A stretch of DNA of 64,000 nucleotides, from positions 62,001-126,000 of IMG/VR virus record IMGVR_UViG_3300006339_000005; one strand, 5' to 3'. Below, in pieces: positions 1 to 8,386 of the stretch (positions within the stretch are counted from its first letter, which is position 1; each line of letters begins with the position of its first letter). The notes under the pieces were generated by a model. The model was not told the DNA's origin and searched no databases. It saw only the letters and a program-made list of their open reading frames with translations. Made by a program: the position numbers and the translations under genes. This DNA comes from a virus.

Positions 1-140
1 ACTGCTAAATTGGCGGCTCCGCCTAAATTAAATTTTTGATGCTTTTCATTTAAAACTAAAACATCTGCTTCCGGCGATACTCTTTCAGCAGTCCCAATAA
101 TCCATCGATCAAGCATAATATCGCCATATACTTTAATCAT
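1..140 (-). CDS. HldE/RfaE-like sugar kinase, N-terminal fragment cut by window edge
   Basis: Only the first 46 codons lie in the window. They read as the start of a ribokinase-fold sugar kinase of the HldE (RfaE domain I) type: GDIMLDRW near residue 7, a VSPEADVLVL stretch, and GGAANLA at the edge, matching the family pattern GDVMLDRY / ISPEAPVPV / GGAANVA. Family members phosphorylate heptose-7-phosphate for LPS inner-core precursors. The start ATG overlaps the end of the Nudix gene by 8 bases, so the two are probably coupled. A cytidylyltransferase resembling the other HldE half is found separately at 21533, which suggests a split pathway in this phage. Substrate is inferred only. Confidence 0.75.
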   Translation of the reverse strand, partial: MIKVYGDIMLDRWIIGTAERVSPEADVLVLNEKHQKFNLGGAANLA

Positions 141-576
141 TTTTTTCCATCAACGATACTAATTTAAATACTGTTTCTAATTTTGTTAAATTTGCTTTAT
201 TTTGTAATGTATTACGTAGCCCTTGATGTAATGGTTTGGGCCAATTATTAAAACTTACCCAAGCATATCCATTATGCTCTTCATTTAATTTTGGAATAAA
301 TTCATTTTTTACAACACAAAGATAGGTATGGAAATTAAATTTATCATCTCTACTAACAAATGTTTCTAAAGGAATAGACTTTACGAGTTCAGGAAGAGAC
401 CCGAGTTCTTCTTTTATTTCTCTTTGTAATGCTTGAAATGGAATTTCTTCACTTTCATTAGTACCACCAACAAGACCCCAAACGTTATTTTGTTTACTTT
501 GGACTCTATGTAAAAATAAAAATCTTTGTGTATCTAATGTGTAAAAGAGAGCACCACTACATATTATATTAGCCAT
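133..576 (-). CDS. Nudix hydrolase
   Basis: A 147-residue protein of normal Nudix length. A full Nudix box is visible at residues 38-59 (G-x5-E-x7-RE-I-K-EE-L-G), with R52, E53, E56 and E57 as the metal and catalytic acidic set. Nudix enzymes hydrolyse nucleoside diphosphates linked to another group (dNTPs, NDP-sugars, mRNA caps). It sits between gp15 and an HldE-like kinase and overlaps the latter, so a role in sugar-nucleotide metabolism (GDP-mannose-type or ADP-sugar hydrolase) is plausible, but the sequence does not fix the substrate. No strong ribosome-binding site precedes the ATG. Confidence 0.9.
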   Translation of the reverse strand: MANIICSGALFYTLDTQRFLFLHRVQSKQNNVWGLVGGTNESEEIPFQALQREIKEELGSLPELVKSIPLETFVSRDDKFNFHTYLCVVKNEFIPKLNEEHNGYAWVSFNNWPKPLHQGLRNTLQNKANLTKLETVFKLVSLMEKND

Positions 577-589
577 ACTAATAATTATG

Positions 590-2044
590 CTAAAGTGCTA
601 GTCGCCAAGTGCCTTCCCGGTATTCACCTTCGAAGCTTAATGTCCATGCTGTACCGTCCCATTTATATTGGATACCGGTATTAAGGTTGGTTGTATATTT
701 GATATCTACAGTTGAATCAGATCCATCATTATCACTAGCATTGAATACAATAGTCCACACATTACCATCCCATTCGATTATATCATTTTCTGATGCAATG
801 AAATCATCACCAGCTGTACTTTTCCAAGCATCTGCACCATCTTGGTTTACCTCAGCACCAATATCACCTAATAATAAGATTCTAATACCACTTACTTTAA
901 CATCTGTAGGATTGGTTCTTGTTGGATCAATTATATAATCAATAGTTCCTTTAGTAATTGCTGGTCCGTCAAATACTGAATTAGTTGGAATAGTATCTGT
1001 ATCCCAGTTTACAATAAGTTGTGTTTCGTCTAATTCATTAAGTGCAAATGTTCCTATAACACTTCCTAAATCTAACCTGCTTAAATAAATTTTACTTAAT
1101 CCTGCTATGTACTCTCCAGGTAATACATCTAAAACTATACGCCAATTTAATTCACCAGCAATACCTTTGTCACCTAATACAACAATATTATTAGTTACTA
1201 TTATATCATAATCTTTAAATGTAGTAATTGCTAATGAAGTTGTATCAGTTCTACTAGCTGTTCCATGTTTCTCAGTATCAACTGTTGTGTCATCATCACC
1301 TTTAACATCTTGTCCTGGTGAGTCATCGTGTTTTACAAGTTCAGGTGTTGCTGAACCTAAATTAATTGTACCTTGGCTTTCATCAAAAATACTCATTACA
1401 ATAGCTGTTATAACACCTAACTTTTTAACCTTAGCAGGAGGTGATAACCAAATAGGAGTACTAAACCCTAGTTGTCCAACATCAATCATACTTTCTGTAC
1501 CTATAGGAATACTTCTAGTTGAGAACTGAATGTTTTCTAAATCTACTACACTTAAACTAGTCCAGTCAATATAATTATCAGTTGTTTGAATTTCTAAACT
1601 TGGGTTAAACAAAGTTAATATTTGTTCTATTATTTGTAATTTTTGTTCTGTATTAGTTGACCAAATATCACAATTTATACCTAACTTAAATGGTGTTGGT
1701 GCTAATCGTTCTACGGTGTAATTTTGTCCTTGCGTATTTAAATATTCATTATTTTCACTATCATATGTACGTTCACGTAAATGAATTTTACCTATATACG
1801 ATGCATCTATAGTTCTTTGTCTATCCATTTCTAAAGTAGTTACATAAACACTTATTCTAGGAGCACTAGGTATTTTATTTTCACTATTATCACGTATGAT
1901 ATGACCAACCTGACGGGTGATGTCGCCATACATTACAGGTATTTGTGTTAAGTTACCCTTGCCATCTTTATAAGAAAAGTTACTAAACAACCTTATAAGC
2001 TGAGTAATGTAACGTCTTATTTGACCATCGTAAAAATGTTGCAT
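590..2044 (-). CDS. 15: Tail sheath stabiliser and completion protein, gp15-like, C-terminally extended
   Basis: The N-terminal half (about residues 1-220) follows T4 gp15: an FYDGQIRRY start, LFSNF, IPVMYGD, PRISVYV, then APTPFKLG and a QKLQIIEQILTLFNPS helix. T4 gp15 has 272 residues and this has 484. The extra 200 residues carry two modules of the form [YW]-x-[WYK]-[ND]-G-x-x-W (EWDGNVW and KWDGTAW), which also occur in the sheath protein and gp14 of this phage. gp15 caps the sheath and joins tail to neck. The start ATG overlaps the gp14 stop (TAATG), so the two are coupled and expressed late. Confidence 0.8.
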   Translation of the reverse strand: MQHFYDGQIRRYITQLIRLFSNFSYKDGKGNLTQIPVMYGDITRQVGHIIRDNSENKIPSAPRISVYVTTLEMDRQRTIDASYIGKIHLRERTYDSENNEYLNTQGQNYTVERLAPTPFKLGINCDIWSTNTEQKLQIIEQILTLFNPSLEIQTTDNYIDWTSLSVVDLENIQFSTRSIPIGTESMIDVGQLGFSTPIWLSPPAKVKKLGVITAIVMSIFDESQGTINLGSATPELVKHDDSPGQDVKGDDDTTVDTEKHGTASRTDTTSLAITTFKDYDIIVTNNIVVLGDKGIAGELNWRIVLDVLPGEYIAGLSKIYLSRLDLGSVIGTFALNELDETQLIVNWDTDTIPTNSVFDGPAITKGTIDYIIDPTRTNPTDVKVSGIRILLLGDIGAEVNQDGADAWKSTAGDDFIASENDIIEWDGNVWTIVFNASDNDGSDSTVDIKYTTNLNTGIQYKWDGTAWTLSFEGEYREGTWRLAL

Positions 2045-3201
2045 TAATTATCTGCCTTCGGTTTAATTGCTTTAGACAATGGTTGACGTTCTTGAACAAC
2101 CTGACCGCCTATCTCTGCTTCTCCAGTATTATTAATAAATCCAGTTTTTAGTGTAGCTCTTGTGTCTGTATTAGTTAATGTCATACGTACTGAGTCTTCC
2201 ATCTTAATCCATCTGCCTCCATCATATCTAAATAATCTATTAGGTAAGAAATCTGTTCTTAAGAAATAATCACCTTTAATTTGTTGTGTTGGAAATCCTA
2301 TACCATGACCAAACGCTTCTCCGTTTGGTGCTATTCCATCACCTAATAAGTAACCATCATAACCATTTCGTTCAGGTGTTTGGTTAACTCTGTCTGCTAA
2401 CAATCCAGCCTGTGAAGCATCTAATGTATCAATGTCTGTTGTAACAAGTTCTGGTTTACCATCTTTATCAACTTGTAATGTATATAAATGTTGTGTTTCA
2501 TATCCTGACTTAGGTGCATCAGCTTCTGCTTGGGAAACTACCGCCTCATTAATTTGCATTTCTTGTTCATAAGTAGACAATACATCACGTAATGTATTAG
2601 CTGATCCTTCTTCTGCTGGTAGGTCAAGTATTTCTTTAAACTCTTGACTATCTACAATTTGTTTCATTTTTACACGATACAAATGTGGATACCAAGTTTG
2701 GCTAAATCCTTCTGCCGCTCTATTAACATCTTCAACAACATAAAAACGTTTTAGTGCAAGACTAAAGTCGTTAAGTGCATGGGGATCTTTTAAGTGAGGT
2801 AATTCTATTACATCACCTGACATAATTTTTCTACCTAATGTTTTAACACTATCATTAATATGCACAGTCATAAACAATGTATCATTTTGTAAAAATAAAC
2901 CAAATTGACTCATATCAAAGTCAATGTCTTGTACATTGTAAATACCTCTAGTATGATAAATGTCAGGATCATACTTTCTATCCCTATTTTCAAGGAATAG
3001 CATATCTTGTATATTTGTTTCTTTTACCGCATCATAGCGAGGTTGGTCAGCTGTAGCATCTGCTTCTTCAGGATTTTGTGGTCCTAAATACTTGTGAATA
3101 AAAACGTCAGTTCCACCGACTTGAAACATCTCCCCAATGTGCTTATCTAGGAAGACATAATCGTCACCGCGTTCGGGCTTATATAGTGTTAGTCTAGGCA
3201 T
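2044..3201 (-). CDS. 14: Neck protein gp14-like
   Basis: A 385-residue protein resembling T4 gp14: LFLENRDRKY, an IDFDMSQFGLF segment, MSGDVIELPHLKD, and the characteristic FYVVEDVNRA...QTWYPHLYRVKMKQIVD region. gp14 with gp13 forms the head-neck connector that joins filled heads to tails. Near residue 331 it contains RYDGGRW, the same aromatic-DG-W module seen in gp15 and gp18 here. The gene reads away from gp13; a late promoter (AATAAATA) ends 8 bases upstream of its ATG and no Shine-Dalgarno sequence fits between. T4 has gp13-14-15 collinear, so this pair is inverted relative to gp13. Confidence 0.8.
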   Translation of the reverse strand: MPRLTLYKPERGDDYVFLDKHIGEMFQVGGTDVFIHKYLGPQNPEEADATADQPRYDAVKETNIQDMLFLENRDRKYDPDIYHTRGIYNVQDIDFDMSQFGLFLQNDTLFMTVHINDSVKTLGRKIMSGDVIELPHLKDPHALNDFSLALKRFYVVEDVNRAAEGFSQTWYPHLYRVKMKQIVDSQEFKEILDLPAEEGSANTLRDVLSTYEQEMQINEAVVSQAEADAPKSGYETQHLYTLQVDKDGKPELVTTDIDTLDASQAGLLADRVNQTPERNGYDGYLLGDGIAPNGEAFGHGIGFPTQQIKGDYFLRTDFLPNRLFRYDGGRWIKMEDSVRMTLTNTDTRATLKTGFINNTGEAEIGGQVVQERQPLSKAIKPKADN

Positions 3202-3209
3202 CGTAACAG

Positions 3210-3217
3210 TATTTATT
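3210..3217 (-). promoter_or_regulatory. Late promoter for gp14-gp15
   Basis: AATAAATA on the minus strand, matching the T4 late -10 element at 7 of 8 positions. It lies 8 bases before the gp14 ATG and back to back with the gp13 late promoter. Confidence 0.65.
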
Positions 3218-3231
3218 CGATGTCGGTATAC

Positions 3232-3239
3232 GATAAATA
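3232..3239 (+). promoter_or_regulatory. Late promoter for gp13
   Basis: GATAAATA, the phage-specific version of the T4 late -10 element that recurs before at least five other virion genes here. It lies inside a longer open frame, which argues that translation of gp13 starts downstream at 3259. Confidence 0.7.
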
Positions 3240-3258
3240 CATATGGAGAGCATACAAT

Positions 3259-4017
3259 ATGAGCGATTTAGCTACACAAAAACAAGAAGTATTTGACTAT
3301 GTAAACCTATCATTAGGTGGGGGTATGGTTGATGTTGAGCTAGACCCAGCTCATTATGAAGAAGCCCTTAAAAAGGCCTTTGCTAAATTTAGACAACGAT
3401 CTGATAATTCTGTTGAAGAATCGTATTTGTTTTTACCAACAGTAGTTGATCAAAATACTTATATTTTACCAGAAGAAGTGGTTGAAGTTAGACGTATACA
3501 TAGACGGTCAATTGGATCACGTACTGGTGGTGGTGATGGCGGCACATTATTTGAACCTTTTAATTTAGCATATACAAATACCTATCTATTAGCAAGTACA
3601 AATATGGGTGGATTAGCTACATATGAATTATTTGCAGGGTATCAAGAACTTGTTGGAAGAATGTTTGGTAGTTTTATTGAATTTAAATGGAACACTACTA
3701 CTAAAGAATTAACAATATTACAACGTCCTCGTGCTGAAGAAGAATTACTATTATATGCTTATAATTTCCGTCCAGATAGCCAATTATTAAAAGACTATCT
3801 AGCTGTACAATGGTTAAAAGATTATACACTTGCTACTTGTAAATATATGCTTGGTGAAGCACGAAGCAAATTTGCCACAGTAGCTGGTCCACAAGGTGGT
3901 ACATCACTTAATGGTGATGCTCTAAAAGCCGAAGCTATTGCTGAAATACAGCAACTTGATGAAGAACTTAAATTACAAGTTGCAGGTGGGCAAGGTTACG
4001 GCTTCTCAATTGGTTAA
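3259..4017 (+). CDS. 13: Neck protein gp13-like
   Basis: A 252-residue head-neck connector protein. It matches T4 gp13 in its VNLSLGGGMVDVELDPAHYE opening, the following amphipathic helix, a beta-rich middle, and a C-terminal QWLKDYTLATCKYMLGEARS helix followed by a helix of alternating acidic residues (ALKAEAIAEIQQLDEELK). I chose the ATG at 3259 because GGAGAG lies 8 bases upstream and a late promoter lies just before that; an in-frame ATG at 3220 would place the promoter inside the gene. It is the first gene of the plus-strand virion region and partner of gp14 on the other strand. Confidence 0.8.
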   Translation: MSDLATQKQEVFDYVNLSLGGGMVDVELDPAHYEEALKKAFAKFRQRSDNSVEESYLFLPTVVDQNTYILPEEVVEVRRIHRRSIGSRTGGGDGGTLFEPFNLAYTNTYLLASTNMGGLATYELFAGYQELVGRMFGSFIEFKWNTTTKELTILQRPRAEEELLLYAYNFRPDSQLLKDYLAVQWLKDYTLATCKYMLGEARSKFATVAGPQGGTSLNGDALKAEAIAEIQQLDEELKLQVAGGQGYGFSIG

Positions 4018-4025
4018 AATTACAC

Positions 4026-4054
4026 TTGACATTTAACTAAATTCCTCGTATAAT
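4026..4054 (+). promoter_or_regulatory. Sigma-70 early promoter before gp1
   Basis: TTGACA, exactly 17 bases, then TATAAT: a perfect consensus promoter. It lies between gp13 (late) and the dNMP kinase gene, fitting early expression of the latter. A GAGGA Shine-Dalgarno sequence follows. Confidence 0.9.
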
Positions 4055-4080
4055 ATAAACATAATATGAGGAATAATCAA

Positions 4081-4674
4081 ATGGTAATTGGAATCTGTGG
4101 GCTTATTAGCTCGGGTAAAGATACAATAGCGGATTATTTAATTAAAGAGCATAACTTCCAAAAAATTTCATTTGCAGATAAGCTAAAAGATAGTGTAGCG
4201 GCTATGTTTAATTGGGACCGTGAATTACTTGACGGCAAAACTGTTGAAAGCAGAGAATGGCGTGAAACAGTCGATACTTACTGGACTAATGAAATAGGAC
4301 GTGAAATCACACCTAGACTAGTATTACAATTATTTGGTACAGAATGTATGCGTAACGGATTTTATGATGGTATATGGGTTAGTTTAACTAAGAAGAAAAT
4401 ACTAGATAATCCAGATACTAACTATGTTATTCCAGATACACGCTTCCCAAATGAAGCTAAAATGTTGTATGAAATCAACGGAGAAGTTTGGCGTGTTAAA
4501 CGTGGAGAAGATCCAGCTTGGTTTAGTGAATATCAAGAATTAGGTGTTGAACCTACCAACCAACACCCTAGTGAATGGGCTTGGGCACAAACTAAATTTA
4601 AACATATTATTGATAATAACGGTACTATTCCTGAACTTAAAAGTCAGGTACTAAATCTCCTTGTTTCCAAGTAA
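4081..4674 (+). CDS. 1: Deoxynucleoside monophosphate kinase, gp1-like
   Basis: A 197-residue P-loop kinase that phosphorylates dNMPs to dNDPs to supply phage DNA synthesis. The P-loop GLISSGKDT is at residues 7-15, followed by an ADKLKD lid-like helix and a late IPDTRFPNEA motif matching VPDTR in T4 gp1; RLVLQLFGTECMR matches the T4 RRLMQALGTD segment. The ATG at 4081 is preferred over 4066 because GAGGA sits 8 bases before it. The gene has its own consensus early promoter although it is embedded among late virion genes. Its 3' end overlaps the convergent HNH gene by 38 bases. Confidence 0.88.
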   Translation: MVIGICGLISSGKDTIADYLIKEHNFQKISFADKLKDSVAAMFNWDRELLDGKTVESREWRETVDTYWTNEIGREITPRLVLQLFGTECMRNGFYDGIWVSLTKKKILDNPDTNYVIPDTRFPNEAKMLYEINGEVWRVKRGEDPAWFSEYQELGVEPTNQHPSEWAWAQTKFKHIIDNNGTIPELKSQVLNLLVSK

Positions 4675-4975
4675 TACCTTCTTTATATAAAATCTTACTA
4701 CAATTTGCACAAACAGTTTTTAAGTTTGATGTGCGAACATTATTAAGATTTCCATCTACATAATAAACATGAAATTGTTCTTTATGTTTACTACGAAACG
4801 CACACTTATCACAAACAGTTTTTTTAATGTAACCAGCTAACGCCCACTTCGATGGTCCACGTTCTTTGCCTCCATGTTTAGCACAGTTCTCACAAAGGCT
4901 CCGATAATAAGGAACTCCTTTCTTATAATAATTAAGTGCTACCGGCTTTTTACCGCATTTGCATAAAGGTCTCAT
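4637..4975 (-). CDS. HNH-type zinc-ribbon endonuclease-like protein
   Basis: A 112-residue protein with four Cys pairs (CKCG, CENC, CDKC, CANC) and a YYVDGNLNNVRTSNLKTVC segment, which resembles the phage HNH pattern H-x-DGN-x-NN-x-x-NL-x-x-LC-x-x-C, although the first His is replaced by Tyr. Such genes are often free-standing homing endonucleases; here it is inserted on the opposite strand between gp1 and gp18, as expected for one. A TATAAATA element ends 5 bases before the ATG. A longer frame from TTG at 5014 exists, but the promoter would then lie inside the gene. The missing His may mean it is catalytically weak. Confidence 0.6.
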   Translation of the reverse strand: MRPLCKCGKKPVALNYYKKGVPYYRSLCENCAKHGGKERGPSKWALAGYIKKTVCDKCAFRSKHKEQFHVYYVDGNLNNVRTSNLKTVCANCSKILYKEGITWKQGDLVPDF

Positions 4976-4980
4976 GATAG

Positions 4981-4988
4981 TATTTATA
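4981..4988 (-). promoter_or_regulatory. Late promoter before the HNH gene
   Basis: Exact T4 late consensus TATAAATA on the minus strand. Only 5 bases separate it from the ATG, so the predicted transcript would start at or within 1-2 bases of the start codon. Confidence 0.6.
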
Positions 4989-5057
4989 CCTCCCCTTTTC
5001 ACTTCCCTTTTCAAGACTATTTTTGCGGTGTATTGAGACCCGTTTTTGGAGAATTGA

Positions 5058-5065
5058 TATAAATA
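5058..5065 (+). promoter_or_regulatory. Late promoter for tail sheath gp18
   Basis: Exact TATAAATA consensus, followed after about 30 bases by a GGGAGA ribosome-binding site and the gp18 ATG. Confidence 0.8.
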
Positions 5066-5104
5066 CTAGCAACGAGATGACTATGTCCAACGGGAGAACA
5101 TACA

Positions 5105-8100
5105 ATGGCTAATTTAGTATCACCAGGCGTACAAGTTCAAGTTATAGACGAAAGTTTCTATACACCAGCTGAACCGGGTACAGTACCTATGATATTCTTT
5201 GTATCTGCACAAGATAAGGCAAATGGTGCAGGAACAGGAACAGCGACAGGTACCACACAAAAACAAGCAGGAACACCTTTCTTGCTAACATCACAAAGAG
5301 AATTAACAGAAACATTTGGAGATCCAAGTTTCTATACAGATACAAATAACAATCCAATTAATGGCAGTGAGCTTAACGAATACGGATTACAAGCGGCTTA
5401 TTCATACCTAGGTGTGAGTAACAGAGCATGGGTAACAAGAGCTGACGTTAACACTACAGAATTACTTGCAACGGCAACTGAGCCGGCGGCAGATCCTGCA
5501 GATGGAACATTTTGGTTTGATACAGGAAATACTTTATGGGGCATTTTTGAATGGAACGCTAACGCGGCTACTGTCACTGGTGGACAGACATTTACTAATA
5601 AAATACCTTATGTAATAACAGACGAAACTAAAGTAACATCAGGCGTACCTAAGACATCCGTTGGTCAAGTAGGAGATTACGCCGTTGTTGCAACAACTAC
5701 ATTAAACAAAATATTTTACAAAAACACAGGAGGTGTTTGGGTACAATTAGGAACAACTAATTGGGTTTCAGCACATCCGACAGTAACAGGAACAGAAAGC
5801 AATCCAACTATTACAAACACAGCTAGTATGAGTGTTAATGCTACAGTTGTAACTTCAGGTGGAACAGCTTTAGCTGATGTTGTAAGTGCTCTTAACGGAG
5901 CAAGTATTGCCGGTGTAACTTCAGCGGTTGTTGATGGTAAATTTGAAATTTACTCAACAGGCGTAGATGTTGTATTAGCAACAAACAGTTCAACATTACT
6001 TTCAGAAATTGGTTTAACAGCTGGAACATTTAAAGCACCAGCATTACAAATTACACCGCATACTGACGTACCAGAATTTAAATTGTCTGATACTGCACCA
6101 AGACCAACAGGGTCTATTTGGATTAAAACTACACAACCTAACTTAGGTGCTCGTTTTAGAGTTAAGAAATTTAACGGAACGACTAATCTTTGGGAAGATG
6201 TTGTAGCACCAATGTACAGTACTAATCATTCAGCATTGTTTAACTTAGACAAAGCTGGTGGCGGAGTTAATCTAGCAGTAGGTACTTTATTTGTTAATTA
6301 CAATAACGCTGAAGTTAGTCCAATTTTAGCAGATTTTAAAATTCATAGACGTATTTCTACAGGAAACACAACTATTACAAGTGATATAATTGCCGCTCAA
6401 CTTACAGCGAACACTTATGCATTTAATATCCAAGAGTCTATTGTTGGACAAGAAGCTCTAGGAGCAGATGTAACAGTTAGTGTTACAACTACAGCGGCAT
6501 CAAGTGATGCTGACGAAATTGCAGGTGCAATTAACTCAGCAGGATTTACTAACGTTGAAGCTTCAGTAGATGCTTCAAATAGAATTGTTATTTCACATAA
6601 TGATGGTGGTGAATTCCGTATTGAAGATACCGGTGGCGTACTTACCTTAGCTGGATATATAGCTTATGTAGATACTACAACAGGTACACCTAACTTGTAT
6701 GCGGCGCCAACAGGCGACAGTACACACAGTTTAGTTGCAAGTAACTGGCAAGTATTAACTTATACAGCAGGATCAGATGCACCAACTGCCTTAACAACAG
6801 ATAACAGATTATGGTACAGTTCAATTGTTGACGAAGTTGACATGATGGTCCACAATGGTACTACTTGGGTAGGATATCAAGATTCGACTAGCCCGTTTTA
6901 TGCGGTTGCGTCAGCTGATAAAACTGACCCAGCTGGTCCGATTGTAGCGGCAACAGAGCCAACTGTACAATCAGATGGTACTGCACTTAAAAATGGTGAC
7001 CTTTGGATTTCAACAGCAGATGTTGAAAACTATCCACAAATTTACAAATATAACGGATCTACTTTAAAGTTTGTTTTAATTGATTCAAGTGATCAAACAA
7101 CTGAAGATGGCGTTTTATTTGCAGATGCACGTTACAATACAGCAGGTGCTAATTCAGATAAAGACGGAACTATTGCGGCACTATTAGTAAGTAACTTTAT
7201 TGATACTGACGCTCCAGATCCAGCACTATATCCAAAAGGTATGTTGCTTTATAATCTACGTAGAAGTGGTTTTAATGTTAAAAAGTTTGTTCGTAACTAT
7301 GTTAACACATCTACAGACAATATTAGATTTGGCGACGAATCACAAGATGCCTACTATGCACACCGTTGGGTTACTGAATCAGCTAACCAACCAAATGGTG
7401 CAGGTAGCTTTGGACGTAAAGCACAACGTAAAGTTGTTGTACAAGGACTTCAAGCACTAGTAAATAGCAACCAGAAAATTAGAGATGATGAATCAAGGTT
7501 GTTTAACTTAATGGCTTGTCCTGGATATCCAGAACTAATTGGTGAAATGGTTACATTAAACTATGATAGAAGCCTAAGTGCATTTATTATAGGTGACTCA
7601 CCGTTTAGGTTAACACCGGATGCAACTTCACTTAACAACTGGGGCAAAAATACAGCTCTAGCAGTTGAAGATAATGACGATGGGCTTGTTACTTTTGATG
7701 AATACTTAGGTGTATTTTATCCAAGTTTATTCACAAGTGACAACGCAGGTAACAACGTAGTTGTTCCACCAAGTCATGCAACATTAAGAACATTTGCATT
7801 AAGCGATCAAGTTTCGTTTCCATGGTTTGCACCAGCAGGAACAAGACGTGGTGGCATTACAAACGCAAGTGCGGCAGGTTACATTGACAACGAAGGTGAA
7901 TTTGTAAGTACTGCACTTAATGAAGGGCAACGTGACACGTTATATAGCAACGCTATTAACCCAATTACGTTCCTAACAGGAGCAGGGTTAGTAATCTTTG
8001 GACAAAAGACAAGAGCCAAGAATGCATCGGCACTTGATAGAATTAACGTAGCACGTCTAGTAATTTACTTACGTGGGCAACTTAAAAAACTTGCTAAACC

Positions 8101-8353
8101 TTATATCTTTGAACCAAATGATAAGATTACGCGAGACGAAATTAAGGCGCAAACTGATACTTTGCTACTTGAACTAGTTGGTCAAAGAGCACTTTATGAC
8201 TTCTTAGTTGTGTGTGATGAATCAAACAACACTCCAGCTAGAATCGATCGTAATGAGCTTTATTTAGATATTGCCATAGAGCCAGTGAAAGCAGTTGAAT
8301 TTATTTACATTCCACTAAGGCTTAAAAATACTGGTGAAATAGCGGGACTGTAA
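5105..8353 (+). CDS. 18: Tail sheath protein gp18 with large surface insertion
   Basis: A 1082-residue contractile sheath subunit; T4 gp18 has 659. The N terminus (LVSPGVQVQVIDESFY) and C terminus (residues about 880-1080, with FPWFAPAGTRRG, the LDRINVARLVIYLRGQLKK helix and DIAIEPVKAVEFIYI) are typical of sheath proteins. Roughly residues 125-660 are an insertion of repeated modules: four copies of a GtlW-x-T...YKYNG-x-x-W unit (near 133-153, 335-363, 567-590, 631-655) alternate with two Ala/Val-rich domains (about 235-310 and 425-515). The insertion is probably exposed on the tail surface. Late promoter and strong ribosome-binding site upstream; gp19 follows. Confidence 0.92.
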   Translation: MANLVSPGVQVQVIDESFYTPAEPGTVPMIFFVSAQDKANGAGTGTATGTTQKQAGTPFLLTSQRELTETFGDPSFYTDTNNNPINGSELNEYGLQAAYSYLGVSNRAWVTRADVNTTELLATATEPAADPADGTFWFDTGNTLWGIFEWNANAATVTGGQTFTNKIPYVITDETKVTSGVPKTSVGQVGDYAVVATTTLNKIFYKNTGGVWVQLGTTNWVSAHPTVTGTESNPTITNTASMSVNATVVTSGGTALADVVSALNGASIAGVTSAVVDGKFEIYSTGVDVVLATNSSTLLSEIGLTAGTFKAPALQITPHTDVPEFKLSDTAPRPTGSIWIKTTQPNLGARFRVKKFNGTTNLWEDVVAPMYSTNHSALFNLDKAGGGVNLAVGTLFVNYNNAEVSPILADFKIHRRISTGNTTITSDIIAAQLTANTYAFNIQESIVGQEALGADVTVSVTTTAASSDADEIAGAINSAGFTNVEASVDASNRIVISHNDGGEFRIEDTGGVLTLAGYIAYVDTTTGTPNLYAAPTGDSTHSLVASNWQVLTYTAGSDAPTALTTDNRLWYSSIVDEVDMMVHNGTTWVGYQDSTSPFYAVASADKTDPAGPIVAATEPTVQSDGTALKNGDLWISTADVENYPQIYKYNGSTLKFVLIDSSDQTTEDGVLFADARYNTAGANSDKDGTIAALLVSNFIDTDAPDPALYPKGMLLYNLRRSGFNVKKFVRNYVNTSTDNIRFGDESQDAYYAHRWVTESANQPNGAGSFGRKAQRKVVVQGLQALVNSNQKIRDDESRLFNLMACPGYPELIGEMVTLNYDRSLSAFIIGDSPFRLTPDATSLNNWGKNTALAVEDNDDGLVTFDEYLGVFYPSLFTSDNAGNNVVVPPSHATLRTFALSDQVSFPWFAPAGTRRGGITNASAAGYIDNEGEFVSTALNEGQRDTLYSNAINPITFLTGAGLVIFGQKTRAKNASALDRINVARLVIYLRGQLKKLAKPYIFEPNDKITRDEIKAQTDTLLLELVGQRALYDFLVVCDESNNTPARIDRNELYLDIAIEPVKAVEFIYIPLRLKNTGEIAGL

Positions 8354-8356
8354 AAT

Positions 8357-8364
8357 GATAAATA
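8357..8364 (+). promoter_or_regulatory. Late promoter for tail tube gp19
   Basis: GATAAATA, between gp18 and gp19, followed by GAGGAG and the gp19 ATG. Confidence 0.75.
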
Positions 8365-8386
8365 CTATTAACGAGGAGATATTATA

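Noticed and set aside
609-1529. Two plus-strand open frames inside the gp15 region
   Set aside because: They are antisense to a well-supported gp15 gene, have no ribosome-binding site and show low-complexity Ser/Thr/Pro translations typical of shadows.
3220-3258. Upstream start of gp13
   Set aside because: It would place the late promoter inside the gene and lacks a ribosome-binding site; 3259 has both signals in the right order.
4976-5014. TTG start for the HNH gene
   Set aside because: A consensus late promoter lies between it and the ATG at 4975.
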